Assembly: GCF_945859705.1 (NCBI RefSeq)
Contig: NC_079135.1
Location: 17,486,501-17,550,500, forward strand
Source: Episyrphus balteatus
Taxonomy: Eukaryota; Arthropoda; Insecta; Diptera; Syrphidae
DNA: 64,000 nucleotides
Direction: 5' to 3'
Of the stretch, positions 23,018 to 32,902 are shown in pieces. Numbering within the stretch: the stretch's first letter is position 1; each line of letters opens with the position of its first letter. Position numbers and translations under genes: made by a program. The notes beneath the pieces were generated by a model. The model saw only the letters and a program-made list of their open reading frames with translations. It did not search any database and was not told where the DNA came from.

Positions 23018-23500
23018 TGACTTACCATGATTTGTAGAAGAAATTGAATCCATAAAGTTGTGTTACGGGGGCTGTTTTGTTGAATTAAGTCCAGAATTAT
23101 ACTCTTGGATAAGACTTTAAAGTTTGTTAACACATTCAGCCAAGCAATGTAGATGAAAGTGAAACAGTCGACCACCTCTGGCATCAAGGAGCAATATACT
23201 CTCTTTTTTTTGTTATACATCAAGGAGACTACATCACAGACAGTGTAGGTAAATTGATAGCGAAAGGAAATCCATTCTGGTTCATGATGGTGAAAATTAA
23301 GATAACTATCCATATACTTGAAGGAGTGTATTGTGCGTTATCTTTGATAAGATGTTGATATTGTGGATCATTGAACTTAGATAACTTATGTAGATATTTT
23401 TTTAACATCAAGTTCATGAATGTTATTTGCAGGGATAGCAGTTTTCTACATTGTAAGTAAGGGTCACTGTGGTGTATGAGTACTTTTTTTTTTTTTAAAT
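23018..23500 (-). pseudogene. Possible degenerate exon of a membrane protein, unidentified
   Basis: Read on the minus strand, one frame is open from about 23500 down to 23229 and a second from 23313 to 23002, overlapping by about 85 bases. A single frameshift would join them into about 150 residues. The second frame has a hydrophobic stretch around VDCFTFIYIAWLNVL followed by KVLSKSI. That layout recalls the transmembrane segment of insect odorant receptors, but the match is from memory and weak. At its 3' end the sequence reads CAAATCATG|GTAAGT (23028-23036), a good splice-donor match. There is no in-frame start with clear context and no neighbouring exon. It could equally be chance or a transposon fragment. 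Confidence 0.25.
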
Positions 23501-23940
23501 AGAACTTTGTTTCATTCTGTTCCAGATGAAATTAAAAAGTATAGTTTCACACTTCATAATTTATTTGAATTGAATCAAATAATAGACGTGTTCCTGAAAA
23601 TGTGTAACGGAATTCGTAGAAATACATACTCGTAGCTATGCTGTAAAAGCAAAAGGATAGTTTTAGAGACAATTTGTTGTTTAAGCATTTTAATAATGAG
23701 TCACTATGGCGTATTAGTATTTAAAAAAAAAGTTTTTTTTTTGAATTTAAAGGGAGCGCTTGAAAAATGTGGAAAACAAATAATTTAGCAAGAAATTTGA
23801 ACAAATCCAATTTGATTAAGCCAAAATTGTTATCATACACAACCAGAGCCAGGGAAACACAACAGTAACGTAGTAAAAAATGTGTTTTTTTTTGTATTAA
23901 ATAATATTTATGTTTTGACGAGTGTTGGAGCGCAGACTAA

Positions 23941-24095
23941 TAATTTTATTTTTTTACCGACTTCCAAAAAAAAGGAGGTATTCAATTCGTCTGTATTTTT
24001 GTTTTGTTTTTTATGTTTGTTACCTCATAACTTTGGAATGAATGAACCAATTTTGATAATTTTTTTTTTAACTCATTTTTAATTTTGCTTAAGAA
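23941..24095 (+). repeat. Dispersed ACCGACTTCCAAAAAAAAGG repeat
   Basis: The string TTTACCGACTTCCAAAAAAA, then GGAGGTATTCAATTCG, TCTGTATTTTTG, TTACCTCATAACTTTGGAAT and CCAATTTTGATAATTTTTTT has the order of a repeat I recognise as widely dispersed in insect genomes. Its host transposon class is not evident here, and the short open frame across it is not a gene. Confidence 0.55.
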
Positions 24096-24688
24096 ATGAA
24101 AATGACACAATTTTCAATGTATTCTATTAGACTCTACACTTAGCAAAAATAAATTAATCAATGAAAAGAGACTATAGCTTTGGTGCTTTTTGGCGGTCAA
24201 TAATAAATTATTTACACTGCCATTTCTTAACTAAAAGTCTACCAACTTTTTTTTATTTAAAAAAGTGAGCAGAGTTAATGTTTGAATATAATTTTCTTTC
24301 TAATAGATTTAATACTATAATTTCGAATCCGAAGTAAAAAAATATTGTGTCACGATTAAAAAATAAAAACTCATTTTTAATCTCAAAAACGTGGAGTCAT
24401 ATAGATTTTTTGGTTCGAACTTAAAAAAATTTTATTGTGTTGAGGCCTTAATTATGTCGGGGTCCAAATTCTTTTAACAAAATTCTGCTTTTCATAATAA
24501 TTTTGAATTATTCTGCTTTATGAAATTCTACAAAAAAAACGCGCTCTTTTTAACAATTGCAAAATTTCGAAGAGTTTTGTAAAATCATCGTTTAGAGCAA
24601 ATTTTTGTTTGGTTAAAAAGACGAATTTTTGACGACAAAAAGTATTAAAAGCACAACAATAAGGCTTTTAAAAAAAGTTTTATTTTTT
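24096..24688. other. AT-rich DNA, no supported gene
   Basis: No open frame with domain content, no repeat structure. It is the left flank of the hAT-like element. Confidence 0.4.
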
Positions 24689-24696
24689 CTTATCAC
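24689..24696 (+). repeat. 8 bp target-site duplication, left (CTTATCAC)
   Basis: CTTATCAC lies directly before the terminal inverted repeat at 24697 and recurs exactly after the element at 32534-32541. Eight bases is the hAT-type duplication length. Confidence 0.9.
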
Positions 24697-25007
24697 CAGG
24701 GGCGGACTGGGGGTCAAAGGGCCTCCCGGGACTTTAAGGAAAAGGGCCACAAATACATAATTCACTTTTAAAATTTTTAAAAAGAAAAAAAAAAAAAGAA
24801 ACAAATTTTTAAAAAGAAAAAAAAAACGTTAAGTGGGTGTTACTTTCAGTTTAGTCAAAAGAAAATATGTATTTTTTATATATCATATATAAGGCCTTTA
24901 TATATCAATATATCGAATGTCACTTTTCATAATTGTCCACCTCTTCCAAAAATACAAATAGAAATCGAAAAAACCTATATCTTAATTTGTTTGACTAATG
25001 TAGAATG

Positions 25008-25032
25008 TTATTATTATTATTATTATTATTAT
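25008..25032 (+). repeat. (TTA)n microsatellite
   Basis: Eight or so perfect ATT/TTA triplets inside the left part of the hAT-like element. Confidence 0.9.
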
Positions 25033-25423
25033 ACGTTATTCAACACAACGTTTTAGAATGATATTATAGCCCAGGCAAATTAGTAAATCAAATCGCATTT
25101 TTCGCAGGACTAAATTTTTTTCGTGGAATGTATTTGGATGAAAGTCCTTATCATAAAAGTCAATCTTTTGGGATGGTAGGATGTCGAAAGCAGCCGCCAT
25201 CTTGGAAAAGAGGTTGGTACCATTTATATTTAATAGCTCCATTTTTACTCATTTTAACCAAAAATGGCCAAAGACAGTCTTATTCACAATGAAATTATCT
25301 AAAAAATGATGTTCTAACGATTTCCGTGGCTATATTAAATTCAATTTTATAACTGGTCCCGGTTTGTCTCGAAAGTTGGGGACAAATTGACATTTTTACT
25401 TGCGATATTGGTACTATAGCACT

Positions 25424-26080
25424 ATAGGGCAAGTTAAGGATTCGAAAAAATAATCGGACTTGAGATAACAATCAGACATGACATTAAGTTGATAGAGTAT
25501 GCTAAAAAAGTGGGTCCCGCTATTCTGTCCGTCTTTAAGTACTACGAGTTATAGCCTAACCTAAACTAATGGAGCGATTTTTTTCAAACTTGGTAGTTAA
25601 TAGTTTTGGGTGATTTCCTGGAGGACAAATTGAAATTTTTTTTAGGGCCAAAACTAACGGTACCTACCTGTCTTTTGAAAAATCGATTTTTTCAAAACGG
25701 GTTGATAAATTTTATCGTAATTTCGTTTTTTATTTCTTATAAATGGCATACCAACTATATTTTTTGAAAAATGTTAGAAAAATTTTATATATAAAAAATT
25801 ATTTTTTTTATAAAACGGCTTTAACGATTTTCGGAATTTTTTTCTGAAAGTTCCTTTTCATGGAAGATATCAAATAGCATAGGTACTTAGTTTTGTGTAA
25901 AAGATCATTTAAAACGGTGTTTAATTAATTACAAAAACAGATTTTATTTATTTTGACTACTTATAGAATTCCTTAAAAATATCAAATTTTAATTTTGATA
26001 TTTAATTTTGTTCAGTAAAATTCTTTAACATCAGAGTTACTTTCACCATAAGGGCAAGTGTGTGGGACCCCAGTAGTGTA
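25424..26080 (+). repeat. Dispersed repeat with GGGCAAGT ends, copy A
   Basis: It starts near ATAGGGCAAGTTA, contains AAAAAAGTGGGTCCCGCTAT, TGGAGCGATTTTTTTCAAAC and TTGGTA, and ends near AAGGGCAAGTGTGTGGGACC and AGTAGTGTATTTTATTT. The same succession appears about 760 bases downstream (copy B) with clear divergence, so this is an old tandem pair. A third fragment is at 52449-52640. No coding content. Confidence 0.65.
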
Positions 26081-26179
26081 TTTTATTTAATATAGGTATT
26101 TCACAAACTTTTGAAACTATAACACTTCTAATTGCACTGGTTTATAGCCAAAATGGACACTCAATCCCACTATTTTTAC

Positions 26180-26830
26180 TTGCTCTATAGGGCAAGTGTT
26201 GGTTTCATGTAGAAAAAAAATTGAGGTTTTAATCAAAACCAACATTACCATGATGGAGAAGATAAAAAAAGTGGGTTTCGTCATGCCGTCCGTCGTCGGT
26301 CTGTCCTACGAGCTAGGGCGTAAACGGGTAGATGGTAGATGGATTTCCTTGAAACTTGGTACAGATGATTTTTACATAGTTCCAAAGACCCGTTTTTTTT
26401 TTTTCAATATACCGTTTTGGAGGTATCGCAATTTTCTCGAAAACGGCTCTCGAAATTTTGTGTACGTAATAGTCTTTTGGATTCTAACAAAACTGCATTT
26501 TTAGTTTTTCTCAAAAAATTCTGAAAACGGATATATGGCGTTGTCGTTTTTGCAAAAATTGTCATATTTTTTAGGTTTCTATATTTCATCAAAGCTTAAG
26601 CCAATTTAAATCAAAATTTACAGACAGGTATTTCTTGTCATTTTAAAGTGTAAAATGCAAAACAAAATTTAAAAAAAGTTTCTATTTTAAATTTAATTTT
26701 TTAACTTTATAGGTATTTTTTTTTATTTTTTTTTCTCCGAACTTAACAAAATCTTAAATTTCCAATAGATATTTAAGATAAAGATACTTTTAACTACAAG
26801 AGCAAGTTAGTGCGACGCAGTAGTGCATTT
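26180..26830 (+). repeat. Dispersed repeat with GGGCAAGT ends, copy B
   Basis: It starts TATAGGGCAAGTGTTGG, contains AAAAAAAGTGGGTTTCGTCA, CGTAAACGGGTAGATG and TTTCCTTGAAACTTGGTACA, and ends GAGCAAGTTAGTGCGACG followed by CAGTAGTGCATTTTATTTT. The open frame 26196-26504 runs through it and shows no domain. The AAACGGGT...GGATTT...TTGGTA phrase is also seen at 52575-52600. Confidence 0.65.
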
Positions 26831-27322
26831 TATTTTCTTACGTGCTTTGACCTAAGGGTCTCGGAAATTACTTTAGAAGAAATTACAACGGATACGTTTT
26901 CGAGACATAATTTCTCAGTTTTTTGTCGTTGTTTTTTTCCAGCATAGTTCGGGCAATATTTTGAGTAATAAACGACCAATCTGAACAGAAAAACCGGCCC
27001 TGATAGCTGAATAAATAAGCAACAAACACTAAAATATTTTTTTGGGTCACTCCAGATGTTTAAGAGCAATGTATAAAAAGATTTTAAAAGTATATTTTTG
27101 ACAAAAAAATTTCTTACTGAAAGAAAAAATCAAAATCTTTCGAATCCTCATCGTTTTAAATTTTGCATGTGTAGTACGTTTTTTGGAAAAGATAACAAAA
27201 TACTTTTCTTCAAAATCTATGGATTTTGTGACTAGGTATCAATATTTTTCGACCCTTTTTGTTACTTTTTGGGTTTTTGTCTATCTCTATAACTTGAAAA
27301 CCAAGCTGAATTTGAAAATTTT

Positions 27323-27620
27323 TAATCTTTGAACAACAACAACATCTTGAAGGTGCTACCACCAAGTGTTTTATGGCTAGAGTTACAGTACTGTTTCACG
27401 GATGCCAATCCGATCATCAGACTCCTTTTATTCCATTTTGTGTGTGGTGCTTGGTCTAGTAATTTTTTTCATTTGATTTGAAAAACTTCTTCCGTCACAC
27501 TTGAAAATGGAATAAAAGGAGTCTGATGATCGGATTGGCATCCGTGAAACAGTACTGTAACTCTAGCCATAAAACACTTGGTGGTAGCACCTTCAAGATG
27601 TTGTTGTTGTTCAAAGATTA
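27323..27620. mobile_element. 298 bp foldback element (two ~115 bp arms)
   Basis: The left arm starts TAATCTTTGAACAACAACAA (27323) and runs to TTTTATTCCATTTTG. The right arm begins near AAAATGGAATAAAAGGAGTC (27504) and ends TTGTTGTTCAAAGATTA (27620). Arms match almost perfectly, including GCATCCGTGAAACAGTACTG, around a centre of about 65 bp. It is inserted inside the hAT-like element, and a single arm occurs at 17976-18087. There is no coding frame beyond chance. A transcript would form a long hairpin. Confidence 0.9.
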
Positions 27621-28519
27621 TAATGGAATTGACGGAACAAAAAGCAGTCACTGCAAAGTATGGAAACATACGAAAAAACTGTAAATTTGAAAATTTTTAC
27701 CAAGTAATGTTTTGAAGATAAATAAATTTTCTATCGATATGTGCATCCTTTAAAATTTTTTTCAAATTAAATAATTGTAAAAAACTTAAGAAAAAACTAT
27801 TCAAAAAGGGAAAAAAACGACAGTTTTGATATTTTTACTAATAGTTTTTTTGTATCATTTGAGCATTTTTAGATATAAAGGAGAAAAGAGAATACTACTT
27901 TATCTTTCAACATAATGGTCACAAAAATTAAATACGGCTAAAATTGGATAAAATATGGATTTTGAAAATCTACTGTTTTTGATCTTTTTAAGCCATTTTT
28001 CTTTAACAAATTTTACAAGTAGCATATTTTTATCAATTTAAAACATTATTTTATAAAAAAAACGATCTCATATGATATTGTTTATTCTATTTTATAAAGA
28101 TAAAACCGCGGAGTGCTATTAAATGAGAGGGTGAAAATTGAATATAGGGGTGCAAAAGCCCCGGTTTTGGGGTTCTCAATATATCTCGCAAACAAAGCAA
28201 AATTTTTATGTATCGCATTTAAAACTTTTTTGTAGAGAATTAAATTTCCTATAAGAATAATGTTTTTTTTCCTATAAGAATAATGTTTTTTTAAAAATCC
28301 AGAAAAAAATTGCGTATCTAAACAGTCGAAAAAAAACACTAAAGAAAATCAAAAAGGCGGGAACGGCAATTTTCTAAAAAAATACTTTAAAAAAAAAATT
28401 ATTAAAAAACAACGGCAGCACTTACAGTTATGAACGATACTATAAGTTTTTTACAATATTTTCATTTAAAAAATTTCAAAAGGATGCATATCGATAGGAA
28501 CTTTAAAGTGGAGGCAAAT

Positions 28520-31500
28520 TATTATTGTAAAAGATCCATAGGAGGCCTACATTGACTAAAGGGCCACAAACATAATTCTGTGGACCTTGAAAGATCCATA
28601 GGAGGCCTACATTGACTAAAGGGCCACAAAAATTATTCTTTGGACCTCGAAAGATAAATAGGAAGCTTACATTGACTAAAGGGCCACACACAAAACTCGG
28701 TGGACCTTCAAAGATCTATAGGGGGCCTACATTTAATAAAAGCACCACAAACATAATTCTGTGGACCTCGGAAGATCAATAGGAGGCCTCTACATTTACT
28801 AAAAGGGCCACAAACATAATTTTGTGAACCTTGAAAGATCGAAAGGAGGCTAACATTGACTAAAGGGCTACAAACAAAATTCGGTGGACCTTCAAAGATC
28901 TATAGGGGGCCTACATTTACTAAAAGGGCCACAACCATAATTCTGTGAACCTTGAAAGGTCGAAAGAGGGCCTAAATTGACTAAAGAGCCACAAACAAAA
29001 TTCAATGGGCCTTCAAAGATCTATAGGGGGCCTATATTTACTAAAAGGGCCACAAGCATAATTCTGTGAACCTTGAAAGATCGAAAGGAGGCCTACATTG
29101 ACTAAAGGGCCACAAACAAAGTTCGGTGGGCCTCCAAAGATCTATAGGGGGCCTACATTTAATAAAAGGGCCACAAACATAATTCTGTGGACCTCGGAAG
29201 ATCAATAGGAGGCACCCTGCATTTACTAAAAGGGCCACAAGCATAATTCTGTGAACCTTGAAAGATCGAAGGAGGGCCTACATTGACTAAAGGGCCACAA
29301 ACAAAATTCGGTGGGCCTTCAAAGATCTATAGGGGGCCTACATTTACTAAAAGGGCCACAACCATAATTCTGTGAACCTTGAAAGGTCGAAAGAGGGCCT
29401 AAATTGACTAAAGAGCCACAAACAAAATTCAATGGGCCTTCAAAGATCTATAGGGGGCCTACATTTACTAAAAGGGCCACGAGCATAATTCTGTGAACCT
29501 TGAAAGATCGAAAGGAAGCCTATATTGACTAAAGGGCCACAAACAAAGTTCGGTGGGCCTCCAAAGATCTATAGGGGGCCTACATTTAATAAAAGGGCCA
29601 CAAACATAATTCTGTGGACCTCGGAAGATCAATAGGAGGCACCCTGCATTTACTAAAAGGGCCACAAGCATAATTCTGTGAACCTTGAAAGATCGAAGGA
29701 GGGCCTACATTGACTAAAGGGCCACAAACAAAATTCGGTGGGCCTTCAAAGATCTATAGGGGGCCTACATTTACTAAAAGGGCCACAACCATAATTCTGT
29801 GAACCTTGAAAGGTCGAAAGAGGGCCTAAATTGACTAAAGAGCCACAAACAAAATTCAATGGGCCTTCAAAGATCTATAGGGGGCCTACATTTACTAAAA
29901 GGGCCACGAGCATAATTCTGTGAACCTTGAAAGATCGAAAGGAAGCCTATATTGACTAAAGGGCCACAAACAAAGTTCGGTGGGCCTCCAAAGATCTATA
30001 GGGGGCCTACATTTAATAAAAGGGCCACAAACATAATTCTGTGGACCTCGGAAGATCAATAGGAGGCACCCTGCATTTACTAAAAGGGCCACAAGCATAA
30101 TTCTGTGAACCTTGAAAGATCGAAGGAGGGCCTACATTGACTAAAGGGCCACAAACAAAATTCGGTGGGCCTTCAAAGATCTATAGGGGGCCTACATTTA
30201 CTAAAAGGGCCACAACCATAATTCTGTGAACCTTGAAAGGTCGAAAGAGGGCCTAAATTGACTAAAGAGCCACAAACAAAATTCAATGGGCCTTCAAAGA
30301 TCTATAGGGGGCCTACATTTACTAAAAGGGCCACGAGCATAATTCTGTGAACCTTGAAAGATCGAAAGGAAGCCTATATTGACTAAAGGGCCACAAACAA
30401 AGTTCGGTGGGCCTCCAAAGATCTATAGGGGGCCTACATTTAATAAAAGGGCCACAAACATAATTCTGTGGACCTCGGAAGATCAATAGGAGGCACCCTG
30501 CATTTACTAAAAGGGCCACAAGCATAATTCTGTGAACCTTGAAAGATCGAAGGAGGGCCTACATTGACTAAAGGGCCACAAACAAAATTCGGTGGGCCTT
30601 CAAAGATCTATAGGGGGCCTACATTTACTAAAAGGGCCACAACCATAATTCTGTGAACCTTGAAAGGTCGAAAGAGGGCCTAAATTGACTAAAGAGCCAC
30701 AAACAAAATTCAATGGGCCTTCAAAGATCTATAGGGGGCCTACATTTACTAAAAGGGCCACGAGCATAATTCTGTGAACCTTGAAAGATCGAAAGGAAGC
30801 CTATATTGACTAAAGGGCCACAAACAAAGTTCGGTGGGCCTCCAAAGATCTATAGGGGGCCTACATTTAATAAAAGGGCCACAAACATAATTCTGTGGAC
30901 CTCGGAAGATCAATAGGAGGCCTCTTCATTTACTAAAAGGGCCACAAGCATAATTCTGTGAACCTTGAAAGATCGAAAGGAGGCTAACATTGACTAAAGG
31001 GCCACAAACAAAATTCGGTGGACCTTCAAAGATCTATAGGGGGCCTACATTTACTAAAAGGGCCACAACCATAATTCTGTGAACCTTGAAAGGTCGAAAG
31101 AGGGCCTAAATTGACTAAAGAGCCACAAACAAAATTCAATGGGCCTTCAAAGATCTATAGGGGGCCTATATTTACTAAAAGGGCCACAAGCATAATTCTG
31201 TGAACCTTGAAAGATCGAAAGGAGGCCTACATTGACTAAAGGGCCACAAACAAAGTTCGGTGGGCCTCCAAAGATCTATAGGGGGCCTACATTTAATAAA
31301 AGGGCCACAAGCATAATTCTGTGAACCTTGAAAGATCGAAGGAGGGCCTACATTGACTAAAGGGCCACAAACAAAATTCGGTGGGCCTTCAAAGATCTAT
31401 AGGGGGCCTACATTTACTAAAAGGGCCACAACCATAATTCTGTGAACCTTGAAAGGTCGAAAGAGGGCCTAAATTGACTAAAGAGCCACAAACAAAATTC

Positions 31501-32390
31501 AATGGGCCTTCAAAGATCTATAGGGGGCCTACATTTACTAAAAGGGCCACGAGCATAATTCTGTGAACCTTGAAAGATCGAAAGGAAGCCTATATTGACT
31601 AAAGGGCCACAAACAAAGTTCGGTGGGCCTCCAAAGATCTATAGGGGGCCTACATTTAATAAAAGGGCCACAAACATAATTCTGTGGACCTCGGAAGATC
31701 AATAGGAGGCACCCTGCATTTACTAAAAGGGCCACAAGCATAATTCTGTGAACCTTGAAAGATCGAAGGAGGGCCTACATTGACTAAAGGGCCACAAACA
31801 AAATTCGGTGGGCCTTCAAAGATCTATAGGGGGCCTACATTTACTAAAAGGGCCACAACCATAATTCTGTGAACCTTGAAAGGTCGAAAGAGGGCCTAAA
31901 TTGACTAAAGAGCCACAAACAAAATTCAATGGGCCTTCAAAGATCTATAGGGGGCCTACATTTACTAAAAGGGCCACGAGCATAATTCTGTGAACCTTGA
32001 AAGATCGAAAGGAAGCCTATATTGACTAAAGGGCCACAAACAAAGTTCGGTGGGCCTCCAAAGATCTATAGGGGGCCTACATTTAATAAAAGGGCCACAA
32101 ACATAATTCTGTGGACCTCGGAAGATCAATAGGAGGCACCCTACATTTACTAAAAGGGCCACAAGCATAATTCTGTGAACCTTGAAAGATCGAAAGAGGG
32201 CCTACATTGACTAAAGGGCCACAAACAAAATTCGGTGGGCCTTCAAAGATCTATAGGGGGCCTACAATTAATGAAAGGGCAACAAACAAAATTCGGTGGG
32301 CCTTCAAATATGTATAGAGGGCCTACATTTAATAAAAGGGCCACAAAAATAATTCTGTGGACCTCGAAAGATTTATAGGAGGCCACAATA
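28520..32390. repeat. 61 bp satellite with 427 bp higher-order repeat
   Basis: The basic unit is about 61 bp, of the form AAAGGGCCACAAACAAAATTCGGTGGGCCTTCAAAGATC followed by TATAGGGGGCCTACATTTACT. Seven variant units form a 427 bp higher-order repeat. Near-identical 427 bp copies start at about 29041, 29468, 29895, 30322, 31538 and 31965. The stretch 30900-31310 breaks the pattern and resembles 28780-29070, indicating a further block duplication. The identical 67-codon minus-strand open frames repeated at 427 bp spacing are by-products, not genes. The unit's start matches AAAGGGCCACAAATACATAA at 24741-24760 in the host element's left end. Confidence 0.95.
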
Positions 32391-32533
32391 TGTTTATATT
32401 GACTAGCAACCTAGCATTTTATGAGAAAGTTTTCTTTTACAAAATAGAATTTCAAGTGCTTTTAAAAATTTTCTTCTTGCCCGAGGGCCTACCGGGAAAA
32501 ATCCCGGTTGCCCGGTGGGCCAGTCCGCCCCTG

Positions 32534-32541
32534 CTTATCAC
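32534..32541 (+). repeat. 8 bp target-site duplication, right (CTTATCAC)
   Basis: Exact copy of 24689-24696, directly after the right terminal repeat of the hAT-like element. Confidence 0.9.
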
Positions 32542-32902
32542 ATTAAATTTTTACTCGGATATTAGACAGAGGAAGTAATAAAGAAGGAATAAAGAATGTA
32601 TTTAGAAAGTCCCAAATTCTGTAAAGCCATATTTATATATCTTGTATTATTATTCCTTATTTCAATATTACGATTCTATATATATTTTGTAAATGGAAAG
32701 AAGAAAAGTTTTCACTATCAAAACAATTTTTCTTTATCCATTTAAATAATTTTGGAATACAGATATTTAAAAACCAGAAAGTTTTTTTCTCAATTTTGAA
32801 AAGTAGAATAACGGATTTACAAAATTTTTAAATACAGAATTCTGAATTTACAGAGTTTTGAAATACAGAAGAATAATGAAGCAATATTGTGAAAACAAAT
32901 TA
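32542..32902. other. AT-rich spacer, no gene
   Basis: Short AT-rich stretch between the hAT-like and the Tc1-like elements, with no feature recognised. Confidence 0.4.

Larger units (their letters stand above)
24697..32533. mobile_element. 7.84 kb hAT-like non-autonomous element carrying a satellite
   Basis: The ends are CAGGGGCGGACTGG (24697-24710) and its exact reverse complement CCAGTCCGCCCCTG (32520-32533), flanked by the perfect 8 bp duplication CTTATCAC. CAGGG-type ends with an 8 bp duplication are the accepted signature of the hAT superfamily. Beyond the first 14 bases the two ends diverge but both continue with GGGCC/CCCGG-rich sequence. No open frame inside resembles a hAT transposase, so it would have been mobilised in trans. 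Cargo from left to right: AT-rich sequence, two 0.76 kb diverged repeats (25424-26830), a foldback element (27323-27620) and a 3.9 kb satellite (28520-32390). The size is large for a non-autonomous hAT, largely because of the satellite and nested insertions. Confidence 0.88.

Noticed and set aside
29041..32168. Six near-identical 67-codon open frames spaced mostly 427 bp apart
   Set aside because: They are the same frame through a satellite higher-order repeat. They have no domain and no regulatory context.
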